Shown: positions 9,608 through 21,485, counted from the stretch's first letter. The stretch is 64,000 bases of DNA from Collinsella sp. AM17-1 (GCF_003470665.1 NZ_QRJZ01000005.1:56990-120989); one strand, 5' to 3'. A program made the numbers and translations. Notes: a model not told the origin generated them from the letters alone.

Positions 9608-11053
9608 ATGGCGAACAACCATACCGCGGGCACTGCTGCCCGCACCATCGCGCCCAGCGAACTTTGCCAGCGTATGCTGGCAAAAACCAGTAAGGGCATC
9701 TGCGGTCCCTGCATCCTGTACCTTGAGGATGGGACCATTTTTTATGGACGTTCATGCGGCGCCGAGGGCACCGCGACCGGCGAAGTCTGCTTCAACACCT
9801 CGCTCGAGGGCTATTTTGAGGTCATGACCGATCCGAGCTATGCCGGCCAAATCGTAACCATGACCTATCCGCAGATCGGCAACTACGGCATCGACGAGAC
9901 CGACGTCCAGTCAGCCTTCCCCGGCGATGCCGCTCGCCCTGCGAGCGCTCCCGCCATGCGCGGCATGATCGTGCGCGACATGTGCGCCACGCCTTCTAAC
10001 TGGCGCTCGGCCGTCAGCGTGCCGGAGTACCTGCGTGCTCACGGCATCGTCGCTATCGAGGGCGTCGACACCCGCGCTCTTGTGCGCCACCTGCGCGACA
10101 ACGGCTCAAAGATGGGCATTATCTCGACCGAGATCTTCGACATCGACGAGCTTGCCGAGCGTCTGGCCGCAGCGCCGACGCTGGTGGGCGAGAATCTGGT
10201 CAAGACCGTGAGTTGCCCCGCGCCTCACGAGTTTGCAGCTGCCGACCTGCCCGCTACGCATGACTTTGCGCTTGCCCCTGCCGCTCCTGCCCGCCACAAC
10301 GTGGTCGCCTACGACTGCGGCGTGAAGCGCGGCATTCTGGAGGGCCTCGTCCGCGCCGGCTGCGACCTTACTGTCGTGCCGTGGGATACGCCCGCGAGTG
10401 AGGTGCTCGACATGAATCCCGACGGCGTCTTTTTATCCAACGGACCCGGCGACCCCGATGCCGTGGTGGAGACCTACGAGCAGGTGCAGCAGCTGATCGG
10501 CAAGGTGCCGGTCTTTGGCATTTGCCTTGGTCACCAGATGATTAGCTTGGCGTGCGGCGCCCAAATGGAAAAGCTTAAATTCGGTCACCGTGGCGGTAAC
10601 CAGCCGGTTATGAACCTGGTGAGCCGTCGCGTGGAGATTACCGCGCAAAACCACGGCTTTGGCCTGCTGTTCCCCAGTCTGGGCAAACTGATCCCGGAAC
10701 TTTCCGGCGGCGAGACCGAGCATGTGGCCGATGGCGACCTGCGCGCCTGGGTGCGTCGCGGCATCGCGCCGGTCGTGATGAACGAGCGCTTCGGCCGTAT
10801 TCGCCTGACGCACGTGAACCTCAACGACGGCACCGCTGAGGGCATCCAGCTGCTCGACGCACCGTGCTTCTCGGTGCAGTACCACCCCGAGGCCTCGCCC
10901 GGCCCCACCGATGCCCACTATCTCTTTACCGCCTTTACGCGACTCATGGACGGCGAGGAGAACTACCTGGACATCGACACCGCGAAGGACCGCCTCGCCG
11001 GCTGGAATTTCGCCGAGTCCGAGAACGCCGCGATCGAGACCGAGGAGAACTAA
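9608..11053 (+). CDS. carA: Carbamoyl-phosphate synthase small (glutaminase) subunit
   Basis: Supplies ammonia from glutamine to CarB for carbamoyl phosphate (pyrimidine and arginine pathways). 481 residues against a usual 360-390. The N-terminal CarA domain begins near residue 35 ([15 protein letters not shown]). The class I amidotransferase domain has the Cys nucleophile in [10 protein letters not shown] and the His/Glu in [10 protein letters not shown]. Extra length comes from about 30 N-terminal residues and about 40 residues inserted between AQNHGF and [11 protein letters not shown] 9608 has AAGGAG at 9598-9603; an in-frame GTG at 9587 lies inside the regulatory hairpin and is rejected. 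Confidence 0.95.
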   Translation: MANNHTAGTAARTIAPSELCQRMLAKTSKGICGPCILYLEDGTIFYGRSCGAEGTATGEVCFNTSLEGYFEVMTDPSYAGQIVTMTYPQIGNYGIDETDVQSAFPGDAARPASAPAMRGMIVRDMCATPSNWRSAVSVPEYLRAHGIVAIEGVDTRALVRHLRDNGSKMGIISTEIFDIDELAERLAAAPTLVGENLVKTVSCPAPHEFAAADLPATHDFALAPAAPARHNVVAYDCGVKRGILEGLVRAGCDLTVVPWDTPASEVLDMNPDGVFLSNGPGDPDAVVETYEQVQQLIGKVPVFGICLGHQMISLACGAQMEKLKFGHRGGNQPVMNLVSRRVEITAQNHGFGLLFPSLGKLIPELSGGETEHVADGDLRAWVRRGIAPVVMNERFGRIRLTHVNLNDGTAEGIQLLDAPCFSVQYHPEASPGPTDAHYLFTAFTRLMDGEENYLDIDTAKDRLAGWNFAESENAAIETEEN

Positions 11054-11054
11054 C

Positions 11055-14369
<3,315 letters not shown>

Positions 14370-14382
14370 TGTGACCTGTCCG

Positions 14383-14471
14383 GCCGGGGCGGGAGGGGCC
14401 GAGATTTCCCCCTTTCGCTCCGGCTGCAAGCAGAGTCGCTCAGGAGGAAACTCGGCCCCTCCCGCCCCGGC
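14383..14471. repeat. Long inverted repeat after carB
   Basis: Perfect 21-bp GC-rich arms (14383-14403 and 14451-14471) around a 47-nt loop whose ends extend the pairing imperfectly. No T-run follows, so it is not a standard terminator. It may be an mRNA-stabilising hairpin or a repeat remnant. Confidence 0.85.
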
Positions 14472-14546
14472 CTGCGGTGACTTGGCTGCACCGTGTGCTG
14501 CCGAAGGGGCTTTGCGCGATGACTAGGGCTGAAAAAGAAGGTGAGT

Positions 14547-14592
14547 GTGGGCGCCGTCGTTCGTTTGAACGACAGCGCCCACGTTTTGGATT
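14547..14592. terminator. Bidirectional terminator between carB and gntR
   Basis: Arms 14547-14562 and 14567-14582 pair over 15 of 16 positions around a GTTT loop. T-rich sequence follows on the plus side (TTTTGG then TTT); on the minus side a pyrimidine-rich run lies a few bases out. Confidence 0.75.
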
Positions 14593-15374
14593 TATTGGGC
14601 TGTGGCGGTGAAGGTTGTTTTGTCGGCGGCGATGTGCACGTGCAGCTTTGCCTGACCATCGCAGCTGATGAGCACGCCTACCTCGAACGGGGTTCCCGTC
14701 TTGTCGTAGGTCGAACGCACGATGCGCATCGCCGCCTTGCCGGTGTTCTGTCCCAAAAGGCGCGCCTCATGCTTGTCGAGGTTGACCGTCTCGTAGACGG
14801 CATCGACGCTTGCGGGCAGGATGCCGGTCTTTTCCGCGATATAGGCGTAGAGCGAGCCATCCACGTCTTTGCGCGTGAGCTCGGGGCAAAGTGACACGGG
14901 GATATAGACGTAGTTGAGCTCCATGGGTTTGTCGTTGGCGAGACGCAGGCGGCGAATCTCCCAGACGGGTGTCCCTTCGGGCACTTTGAGCCCGGAGGCG
15001 ATGCCGCGGACGGCCGGTATGCTTGAAAAGGCGAGAATCTGCGAGCTCGGAACCCGTCCCGCTTCGCGCATCCGCGCGCTGAAATTCAGGGCCAGGTCGA
15101 TGCCGGGTGCTGAGGTTTGGGGCTTGATGAACGTGCCCTGCCCGCGTTTGCGCACCACGCGCCCCTCGATGACGAGATCTTGGAAACAACGGCGCACGGT
15201 CGCGCGCGATAACTCCAGCCGCTCACAGATTTCGAGCTCGCGTGGCAGCGGCGTCTTGGTGTCGAACGCCTGGCTGGCGATAAGCAGAGCGATTCGATGT
15301 TTAAGTTGGACATAGAGCGGCGTATCACCGCTGCGATCGAAGGGTTCGGAGGCGAGAAACGAGATCATGTCCAT
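14592..15374 (-). CDS. GntR/HutC-family transcriptional regulator
   Basis: 260 residues. The N-terminal GntR winged helix-turn-helix lies at about 15-85 (PLYVQLKHRIALLI, LELSRATVRRCFQDLV, GQGTFIKP). A C-terminal UTRA ligand-binding domain at about 95-255 is typical of HutC-type sugar or metabolite sensors. ATG 15374 is preceded by GGAGG with 6-nt spacing; the longer frame to 15407 adds residues upstream of this RBS. It is divergent from the mannose-family PTS operon across a region with operator-like palindromes, so it probably controls that operon (inference). The effector is unknown. Confidence 0.9.
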   Translation of the reverse strand: MDMISFLASEPFDRSGDTPLYVQLKHRIALLIASQAFDTKTPLPRELEICERLELSRATVRRCFQDLVIEGRVVRKRGQGTFIKPQTSAPGIDLALNFSARMREAGRVPSSQILAFSSIPAVRGIASGLKVPEGTPVWEIRRLRLANDKPMELNYVYIPVSLCPELTRKDVDGSLYAYIAEKTGILPASVDAVYETVNLDKHEARLLGQNTGKAAMRIVRSTYDKTGTPFEVGVLISCDGQAKLHVHIAADKTTFTATAQ

Positions 15375-15457
15375 GGGGTACCTCCATGTCGTGAGCATAC
15401 GTGACATGGTCTGACACTGCGGGACAAACCGGTGATATCAGGCCCGATTCTTGTTGA

Positions 15458-15472
15458 TATGTATGGTACATA
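15458..15472. promoter_or_regulatory. Candidate regulator half-palindrome in gntR-PTS intergenic region
   Basis: TATGTA-TGG-TACATA, a perfect 6+6 palindrome with a 3-nt centre, about 85 nt upstream of gntR. Possible operator or promoter-overlapping site. Confidence 0.35.
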
Positions 15473-15547
15473 AGGAACATAAAACATTTACCAGGCAATC
15501 TACCTGCTATTTTAAAAATAATTGGAAGAAAAAATAATTTAGGCACA

Positions 15548-15598
15548 AAAATAGTTGCTACCGTTAACCGATGAATAGTTGCCGTTCGCAACTATTTT
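15548..15598. promoter_or_regulatory. Candidate GntR operator cluster upstream of the PTS operon
   Basis: AATAGTTGC occurs at 15550-15558 and again at 15574-15582, and its inverse GCAACTATT at 15588-15596. The last two form a 9-bp inverted repeat around CGTTC. The outer copies extend to 11 bp (AAAATAGTTGC with GCAACTATTTT). Placement about 85-135 nt before the first PTS start suggests regulator binding or a leader hairpin. The rest of the 308-nt intergenic stretch shows no gene. Confidence 0.5.
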
Positions 15599-15682
15599 CT
15601 TGTACCGAACATGCCCCAGCGCAACAATAATCTCGGCAAAAAGCAAAGCCGTGCGATACACGGCAGGTCGAGAGGAGACCGC

Positions 15683-16117
15683 ATGCGGTATCTGGTAATG
15701 GTCAGTCACGGAACGCTCGCTCCCGGACTGCACAGTGTCCTCAAGATGCTCGGCAATGACGCCCCGAACATCTTGTCGACGAGTCTCGTGGACGGCATGG
15801 GCGCTGACGAGTATGTCGAGAACGTCAAGGCGATGCTCGCTCCTGTTACCGCCGATGACGAGGTTGTCCTGCTCGGTGACATCCTGGGCGGATCGCCGCT
15901 CACCAATGCTATGAACACGCTGGCCGAGAAGGGCCTGCTCGCCCACACCATTGCCTTCGGCGGTATGAATCTGCCCATGGCTATGACCGCCATGATGGGG
16001 CTTGCCACCATGGACCTGGATTCCCTCAAGCAGATGATGCTGCAGGAGGGCAAGAACGGTATGTCCGAGCTCGTGGTCCCGACCGATGACGCCGACGACG
16101 AGGACGACGACATCTAG
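15683..16117 (+). CDS. PTS mannose/fructose/sorbose-family EIIA
   Basis: 144-residue cytoplasmic EIIA that takes phosphate from HPr. The phospho-acceptor His is in MVSHGTLAPG (residue 9), followed by the alpha/beta fold with VVLLGDILGGSPLTNA, diagnostic of the mannose-family IIA. The C-terminus is a run of Asp/Glu (about 132-144). ATG 15683 has AGAGGAGA upstream; the extended frame from 15611 covers intergenic sequence. First gene of a IIA-IIB-IIC-IID operon. The sugar cannot be assigned from sequence alone. Confidence 0.93.
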   Translation: MRYLVMVSHGTLAPGLHSVLKMLGNDAPNILSTSLVDGMGADEYVENVKAMLAPVTADDEVVLLGDILGGSPLTNAMNTLAEKGLLAHTIAFGGMNLPMAMTAMMGLATMDLDSLKQMMLQEGKNGMSELVVPTDDADDEDDDI

Positions 16118-16196
16118 GCAGCGCATCCGCCCCAATTTTTGTGATGGAGCGGGGGTTAAGAGGAAAGACCCCCGGTGATAAGGAAAGGGAGAACGC

Positions 16197-16685
16197 ATGA
16201 TTTCGTTCATCCGCATTGACGACCGTATGATCCATGGACAGACCGTTACCCGTTGGGCCCTCGAGTATCCCTGCGACGGTCTTATCGCCGTCAACGACGC
16301 CGCGGCGTCCAATCCCGTGCTCAAGGAGGCCTACAAGAGTGCCTCGGGCAAGAAGACGTTCGTGTGGACCAAGGAGCACTTCAAGGAGGTCTCCGAGAAG
16401 GTTATCAAGTCTCCGACCAAGTACTTCCTGATTACCAAGAACCCGCAGGACATGAAGGAGCTTCTCGTCGACTTCGGGTTCGATCCGGGTATGCGCCATA
16501 TCATCGTCGGCCCCTGCAACGACCGTCCCGGCGCCACCAAACTCGGCAACAACCAGTCGATCACGCAGGAAGAGGCCCAGGCGCTCGAGGATCTCACCAA
16601 CGCCGGCTACACGGTCGAGTTCGCCCTTATCAAGGAGAAATCCATTGGTGAGTGGCCCAAGTTCCGCGGTCAGTTTGGCTTCTAG
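16197..16685 (+). CDS. PTS mannose/fructose/sorbose-family EIIB
   Basis: 162-residue EIIB that transfers phosphate from EIIA to the incoming sugar. The N-terminus carries the active-site His in FIRIDDRMIHGQTVTRW (His13), the family hallmark. The remaining alpha/beta sandwich is complete. It sits 79 nt after IIA with a GGAAAGGGAG ribosome-binding site. In many bacteria such sets transport mannose, sorbose, N-acetylgalactosamine or fructosyl-lysine-type compounds; nothing visible decides between these. Confidence 0.93.
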   Translation: MISFIRIDDRMIHGQTVTRWALEYPCDGLIAVNDAAASNPVLKEAYKSASGKKTFVWTKEHFKEVSEKVIKSPTKYFLITKNPQDMKELLVDFGFDPGMRHIIVGPCNDRPGATKLGNNQSITQEEAQALEDLTNAGYTVEFALIKEKSIGEWPKFRGQFGF

Positions 16686-16756
16686 TTAGGCGCCAGCTGC
16701 ATTTTGGTACCTACAGCCCTGGGGAAAGGGGCTGAGGAATAAAGAAAGGGGAAAGC

Positions 16757-17614
16757 ATGGCAATCAATGCATTCCAAGCCGCGCTGTTCGGCCTGTTCGC
16801 CTGCCTGGCATCACTGCCTGGCATGGGCGGCACGACGATCGGCAACTACACTCTGGGTCGTCCTCTGGTCGCCGGCCTCATCGTCGGCATCATCATGGGC
16901 GATATGCAGACGGGCATCCTCGTCGGCGCTGCCATCCAGGTTGTCTACATCGCTCTCGTGACCCCCGGCGGAACCGTCTCCGCCGACGTCCGCGCCGTGT
17001 CCTATATCGGCATCCCGCTGGCGATTCTCGCCATCAAGAACTCGGGCATCGATCCCGCTTCCGCCGAGGCTGCCGGCATGGCCGCATCCCTCGGTGCCGC
17101 CGTCGGCACGCTCGGCACTGTGCTCTTCTATGGCACCGCCACCATCAACCTGGTGTGGCAGGGCATGGGCTGGAAGTGGCTCGAGAAGGGCGATCTCCAC
17201 AAGCTCTACCTGGTCAACAACGTTCTGCCTTGGATTGGTCACATCGTCTGCTCGTTCCTCCCGACGTTCATCATCACCATGGGCGGCACCGCAATGGTCG
17301 ACCTCATGAAGACCTACATGCCCATGGACGGCATCGCGATGAAGACGCTGTTCACCGTCGGCTCGCTGCTGCCTACCGTCGGTATCGCCATCCTGCTCAA
17401 GCAGGTCATCTCCAAGCCGACGGACTTCCTCACGTTCTTCTTCGGCTTCACCCTGTCCGCTGTCATGGGATGCAACCTGATTGCCGCTGCCGGCATCGGC
17501 TGCTTCTTCGCCCTGATCAACTATGAGATCGCTTCGCTCAAGATCGACCTCGCAAACGCTCCCAAGGCAGCTATCGCCTCGGGCTCCGATGATGAGGAAG
17601 AGGAGGACATCTAA
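16757..17614 (+). CDS. PTS mannose/fructose/sorbose-family EIIC
   Basis: 285-residue integral membrane component that forms the sugar channel with IID. About seven or eight hydrophobic segments are visible, with typical text such as GRPLVAGLIVGIIMGDMQTG and AAIQVVYIALVTPGG near the N-terminus. The protein ends in an acidic tail (DDEEEEDI), echoing the IIA tail. Its stop overlaps the IID start by one base, indicating coupled translation. Confidence 0.93.
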   Translation: MAINAFQAALFGLFACLASLPGMGGTTIGNYTLGRPLVAGLIVGIIMGDMQTGILVGAAIQVVYIALVTPGGTVSADVRAVSYIGIPLAILAIKNSGIDPASAEAAGMAASLGAAVGTLGTVLFYGTATINLVWQGMGWKWLEKGDLHKLYLVNNVLPWIGHIVCSFLPTFIITMGGTAMVDLMKTYMPMDGIAMKTLFTVGSLLPTVGIAILLKQVISKPTDFLTFFFGFTLSAVMGCNLIAAAGIGCFFALINYEIASLKIDLANAPKAAIASGSDDEEEEDI

Positions 17615-18441
17615 TGGCAGAGAAGAAGAAACTCTCTAAGAAAACGCTTGCCAAGTCGTTCCGCAACTGGTCCTATGGCAACCTGACTTGCTTCTCGCAG
17701 GAGCACATGCAGACCTTCGGTTACCTGTGCGCCATGCTTCCGATCGTCGAGGAGCTCTACGACACGCCCGAGGAGCAGAAGCAGGCCCTCCAGACCTACT
17801 CCGCGTTCTTCAACACCGAGCCGCAGATCGGCACCATGATTGTCGGCGTCACCGCCGGCCTCGAGGAGGCTCGCGCAAACGGCGAGGCCATCGACGACGA
17901 CGCCATCAACGGCATCCGCGCCGGCCTCATGGGCCCGCTCGCCGGCCTTGGCGACTCGCTGATCGTCGGTACCCTGATCCCGATCCTGCTCGGTATCGCC
18001 CTCGGTCTCTCGACCGGCGGCTCCCCGCTCGGCGCTATCTTCTATATCGTCGTGTGGAACCTGCTCATGTACCTCGGCATGCGCTTTGCCTACAACCAGG
18101 GCTATGAGCTCGGCGGCAAGGCGGTCGAGGCACTGGTCGGCCCCAAGGCAAAGGCTCTTCGCGATTCCATCGTGATGGTCGGTACCATGGTCATCGGTGC
18201 AGTCGGTGCTACCTGGGTCTCCATCACCTGCAGCCCCAACCTGGTGCTGCCCGGTGGCGGTAAGTTCCAGGACACGCTCGATGGCATCTATCCGCACCTG
18301 CTGCCGATGGTCTTCATCATCTTCTGCTGGTACATGATGACCAAGAAGAAGGTCAACCCCATCGTTATGATGCTGATCCTCGTTGTGATCGCATTCGCGG
18401 GCGTTGTTATTGGCTTCTTCGACCCGGCGCTGAGCTACTAG
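17614..18441 (+). CDS. PTS mannose/fructose/sorbose-family EIID
   Basis: 275-residue membrane component unique to the mannose-family PTS. The long N-terminal cytoplasmic part contains the family stretch CFSQEHMQTFGYLCAMLP, and the conserved GLMGPLAGLGDSL follows near residue 110. C-terminal hydrophobic segments complete it. ATG shares its A with the IIC stop codon. It is the last gene of the operon, followed by a strong terminator at 18464. Confidence 0.94.
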   Translation: MAEKKKLSKKTLAKSFRNWSYGNLTCFSQEHMQTFGYLCAMLPIVEELYDTPEEQKQALQTYSAFFNTEPQIGTMIVGVTAGLEEARANGEAIDDDAINGIRAGLMGPLAGLGDSLIVGTLIPILLGIALGLSTGGSPLGAIFYIVVWNLLMYLGMRFAYNQGYELGGKAVEALVGPKAKALRDSIVMVGTMVIGAVGATWVSITCSPNLVLPGGGKFQDTLDGIYPHLLPMVFIIFCWYMMTKKKVNPIVMMLILVVIAFAGVVIGFFDPALSY

Positions 18442-18463
18442 TCATCATCCTTTGACCCCCTGT

Positions 18464-18502
18464 AAGGCCGTGCGGCCTCAACCGCACGGCCTTCTGATTT
18501 TG
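18464..18502 (+). terminator. Intrinsic terminator of the PTS operon
   Basis: Perfect 12-bp stem (18464-18475 with 18482-18493), 6-nt loop, then CTGATTTT. Confidence 0.85.
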
Positions 18503-18511
18503 CGCCGCCCT

Positions 18512-18572
18512 TCAAGGGCAATATGGCCAGCGACCTCCATCGCCTACACGACACCCGCTATATTGCTCTTGA
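18512..18572. repeat. Imperfect 16-bp inverted repeat
   Basis: Arms 18512-18527 and 18557-18572 match in 14 of 16 positions, and both mismatches could be G-U pairs in RNA. It lies between the PTS terminator and the small membrane protein gene. Function unknown. Confidence 0.6.
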
Positions 18573-18638
18573 AAGATGACGTATTCGAAAAACGATGTTC
18601 TTGCACCATGATGCACGCTTTGCACGAGGAGGACCCAT

Positions 18639-18965
18639 ATGCACGAGAAACACGGACACGACCTTTCGCGCGACGACTTGATCCGCGAGGCAAAGATGCA
18701 GACCGATGCTATTCAGCGGCTCAACGTTTGGCTGCGCCTGGGCTATTCGCTCGTGGCGATTGGCTTTTTGATGGGGATGTGGGGTATGCAGGGAGGCCCC
18801 GGCTGGGGTGTCCCCGTGGGCATCGTGTGCCTGGTGGTGGGCACTCCGCTTTCGATCGTGCTTAAGGTTGGCACGACCAACGCCAAAAAGAATGTCGAGC
18901 GCATGCTCGAGGCCGCGGGTATCGACGTTGAGGAGCTTATGCGACGCAAGAAGGACGAGCAATAG
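18639..18965 (+). CDS. Small two-helix membrane protein, hypothetical
   Basis: 108 residues, family not recognised. The hydrophilic N-terminus is His/Asp-rich (MHEKHGHDLSRDDL). Two hydrophobic segments follow at about 33-50 (LGYSLVAIGFLMGMWGM) and 58-75 (GVPVGIVCLVVGTPLSIVL), with a Gly/Pro turn between. The C-terminal helix is charged and ends RRKKDEQ. GGAGG lies 7-8 nt before the ATG. It precedes a MarR-family gene by 68 nt, so the two could form a small unit. Confidence 0.75.
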   Translation: MHEKHGHDLSRDDLIREAKMQTDAIQRLNVWLRLGYSLVAIGFLMGMWGMQGGPGWGVPVGIVCLVVGTPLSIVLKVGTTNAKKNVERMLEAAGIDVEELMRRKKDEQ

Positions 18966-19033
18966 ACTTCCGCGTTGGGGTATCATAAATAATTGTTGCG
19001 AATGTTAACTAATGTACGGCAAATGACGGTTTT

Positions 19034-19510
19034 ATGGCCCTTCTAGAGTTGCAAAGGACAATATCCCCAGTGGATTACGATGACGTCGCTCGAAAACTGA
19101 TTGTGTACTCACGTTCCCTTGCCAAGGGATCCTTGAGTGCTGCCGGCGGCGCCAGTGTGGGCGAGGCACCGGTTTTACAGTATCTATCGGGTATTGACGG
19201 TGATGTCATTCCCTCCGAGATTGCCAAGAAGCTGAAATTCTCCCGTGCGCGCATGTCGCATATCTTGGATTCACTCGAGAGCAAGGGTTACGTTCAGCGC
19301 AGGACTGATCCAAACGATCGTCGGCGTGTGTTGGTGAGCATTACCGAGGAAGGCCGCGATTTTGCGGCGAAAAAAAATGCCGAGAGTGTGGCATCGCTCT
19401 CGAAACAGCTCTCAGCGCTTGGCGAGCACGATGCTCAGGAGCTCGTGCGCATCCTGAATAAAGCCTACAGCCTTACCTATGATGCCGACGACTACCTGGA
19501 CAATCTATAA
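19034..19510 (+). CDS. MarR-family transcriptional regulator
   Basis: 158 residues with the MarR winged helix. The recognition region reads IPSEIAKKLKFSRARMSHIL near residues 58-77. The wing SKGYVQRRTDPNDRRRVLVS carries the DxRxR signature, and amphipathic dimerisation helices lie at both ends. The usual role is a small-molecule-responsive repressor of a neighbouring efflux or stress gene; the likeliest local target is its own promoter or the small membrane protein upstream. No strong Shine-Dalgarno is seen before ATG 19034. Confidence 0.9.
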   Translation: MALLELQRTISPVDYDDVARKLIVYSRSLAKGSLSAAGGASVGEAPVLQYLSGIDGDVIPSEIAKKLKFSRARMSHILDSLESKGYVQRRTDPNDRRRVLVSITEEGRDFAAKKNAESVASLSKQLSALGEHDAQELVRILNKAYSLTYDADDYLDNL

Positions 19511-19600
19511 GGATGAAGGCAGACATTTAGGTGCATCATGAAATGCATCCGGGGCAATTGTGCCCATCAGCCACCGTCAACATCTCATTCCAAACAAAAT

Positions 19601-19642
19601 CAGCCAACGTACGTCATAGCAATCCCCGGTAGGTCGAGGGTG
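19601..19642. repeat. 42-bp direct repeat, copy 1
   Basis: Begins CAGCCAACGTACGTCATAGC and ends GGTAGGTCGAGGGTG; a near-identical copy lies at 19706-19748. Each contains the palindrome ACGTACGT. The 72-codon open frame spanning both copies looks like translated repeat, not a gene. Confidence 0.8.
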
Positions 19643-19705
19643 CCCCGCGGCGGTCTGGTGTTTTCATCTGAACGACTTTGCGAAGCAACCGGAGCTCATT
19701 TATTT

Positions 19706-19748
19706 CAGCCAACGTACGTCATAGCATTATCCGGTAGGTCGCAGGGTG
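19706..19748. repeat. 42-bp direct repeat, copy 2
   Basis: Second copy of the repeat at 19601, 105 nt downstream. Differences are confined to a few positions in the middle and one extra base. It runs into the long hairpin at 19745. Confidence 0.8.
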
Positions 19749-19816
19749 GCGGCTGAGCCTTTCCCTCGGGAAACTTCGCGAAGCCCAGTTCCCGAGGGAA
19801 AGGCTCAACCGCCACC
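19745..19816. repeat. Long hairpin between marR and purE
   Basis: Arms of about 30 nt (19745-19775 and 19787-19816) pair with one bulge and one mismatch around an 11-nt loop. No T-run follows. Together with the direct repeats it fills the 400-nt gap before purE, in which I see no gene. Confidence 0.85.
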
Positions 19817-19911
19817 ACAAAGACCGCAGGGACGGGAGCAGCTATACTACTCTCAGTAGTTAAGGGTCGCGGATTCGCCGCGTCACCGCTCTCAACAGGA
19901 GGTCTTTGTTT

Positions 19912-20376
19912 ATGGCAGATCAAAAGCCGGTTGTCGGGATCATCATGGGCTCTAAGTCCGATCTGGGCGTTATGGAAGGCTGCACCGCCGAGCTCGAGGC
20001 GCTTGGTGTGTCCTATGAGCTCGTCATTGCGAGCGCACACCGCACGCCGGCGAAGGTCCACGAGTGGGCCTCGACTGCTGCCGATCGCGGTATCAAAGTA
20101 ATTATCGCCGCCGCCGGCAAGGCCGCTCACCTGGGTGGCGTCGTGGCTGCCTTTACGCCGCTGCCGGTTATCGGCGTGCCCATGAAGACGAGTGACCTGG
20201 GCGGTATGGATTCGCTGCTGTCGATGGTGCAGATGCCTTCGGGCGTGCCCGTGGCCTGCGTTGCCATCAACGGCGCCAAGAACGCCGCCATCTATGCCAC
20301 GCAGATTCTGGGTGCTTGCGACCCCGAGTACCGCAAAGTTATCGAGAAGATGAAGCAGGAGATGGCCGACGCCTAA
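19912..20376 (+). CDS. purE: N5-carboxyaminoimidazole ribonucleotide mutase
   Basis: 154-residue class I PurE converting N5-CAIR to CAIR in purine synthesis. The N-terminal signature VGIIMGSKSDLGVM and the following SAHRTP (catalytic His region) are intact. GAKNAAIYATQIL is the typical C-terminal helix. AGGAGG at 19897-19902 supports ATG 19912; the in-frame TTG at 19906 is too close. A possible -10 TATACT lies at 19843. purK is not adjacent. Confidence 0.96.
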   Translation: MADQKPVVGIIMGSKSDLGVMEGCTAELEALGVSYELVIASAHRTPAKVHEWASTAADRGIKVIIAAAGKAAHLGGVVAAFTPLPVIGVPMKTSDLGGMDSLLSMVQMPSGVPVACVAINGAKNAAIYATQILGACDPEYRKVIEKMKQEMADA

Positions 20377-20412
20377 GCGGCTTGCCACTCCGCTGTAATC
20401 ATAGGGAGAGTC

Positions 20413-21417
20413 ATGTCCGACTATCAGGGAAAACGTTTCTCGGCTTCTCAGATCCCCGATCCATCCAAGTCGGGATCGGCCCGCTCCATGCAGCAGGGTC
20501 GGGCATCCTCTCCTCAACAGGCTCGTGCGCCGCGCCCCGTAACGCCGACGTCCCATCGCCGTCAGGATACGCCGGCTGCGTATCGCCCCTCGTCATATGG
20601 CACGGCAAAGAAGCGGACCCGGACGACGAGGCAACCGAGCGGCGCTCCGTCCAGCTACACCGAGCCGCCGCGCAAGAAGCGCCGCTCCATCATCCCCATT
20701 CTGCTCATCATCGTGGGCATCGGTCTGATTGTCGCCGCCGCCGCCATCTTTATCAATGCTCAGATTGGCTATAAGCAGGCGAGCGATTCATACCAGAAAA
20801 TCGAGAAGCAATATGTAAGCGATAAGGACGCTAGCGGCGTGCCGATTATCGACTTCGATGCGCTTGCTCAGACAAACCCCGAGATTGTGGGTTGGATTTA
20901 CGTGCCGGGAACCAACATCAACTATCCCGTGGTGCAGACCAACAACAACTCCAAATACCTCAACACGCTGTTCGACGGTACGGCCAATGCGTCCGGGGCC
21001 ATTTTCCTGGATAGCGATGACACCGCGCCGGGAATGGTTGACCAGCAGACCACGATCTACGGCCACCACATGAATGACGGGTCGATGTTCAACGTGATTT
21101 CGGACACCACCGACCAAGCGACATTCGATAGCATCGAGTACGTGTATTACATCACGCGCGATGCAACGTATAAGCTGCGACCGCTGGCGACCAAGGTCGT
21201 CGAGGATACGTATGCCAAGGCGCGCACGCTTAATTTTGAGGGTGACGACGGGCTCAAGAACTACCTGTCCGAGATGCTCGACGGTGCTTCGGCAGTGGCG
21301 AGTGATGCAGGCGATCGCGCTGCCTCGGCAACCAAGGTCGTGACGCTCGTGACCTGTCGCTCGCTGTCATTTAGCAATACGCGCGCCGTCATGGTGCTCA
21401 CGCCGGTCGAGGAATAG
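20413..21417 (+). CDS. Class B sortase
   Basis: 334-residue cysteine transpeptidase predicted to anchor surface proteins or pili. The first 90 residues are Ser/Pro/Arg/Gln-rich and cytoplasmic. One membrane helix (SIIPILLIIVGIGLIVAAAA) spans about 95-115, leaving the catalytic domain outside. Catalytic residues are visible: His in TIYGHHMNDGSMF (about 217), Cys in VTLVTCRS (about 314) and Arg in SNTRAVMV near the end. No sortase substrate or pilin is adjacent, so it may be a housekeeping enzyme. The N-terminal extension is unusually long. Confidence 0.92.
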   Translation: MSDYQGKRFSASQIPDPSKSGSARSMQQGRASSPQQARAPRPVTPTSHRRQDTPAAYRPSSYGTAKKRTRTTRQPSGAPSSYTEPPRKKRRSIIPILLIIVGIGLIVAAAAIFINAQIGYKQASDSYQKIEKQYVSDKDASGVPIIDFDALAQTNPEIVGWIYVPGTNINYPVVQTNNNSKYLNTLFDGTANASGAIFLDSDDTAPGMVDQQTTIYGHHMNDGSMFNVISDTTDQATFDSIEYVYYITRDATYKLRPLATKVVEDTYAKARTLNFEGDDGLKNYLSEMLDGASAVASDAGDRAASATKVVTLVTCRSLSFSNTRAVMVLTPVEE

Positions 21418-21485
21418 ATTGTTAAGAGTAGCTAAAAGAGCCCCGTCCCAAATGAGCTGCTCGATGACGGTAAAAGGAGGAAATG

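Noticed and set aside
14592..14894. Plus-strand frames opposite the gntR gene
   Set aside because: The minus-strand protein has intact GntR and UTRA domains and a good ribosome-binding site.
19538..19756. 72-codon frame between marR and purE
   Set aside because: Contains two translated copies of a DNA repeat, runs into a hairpin, and has no ribosome-binding site.
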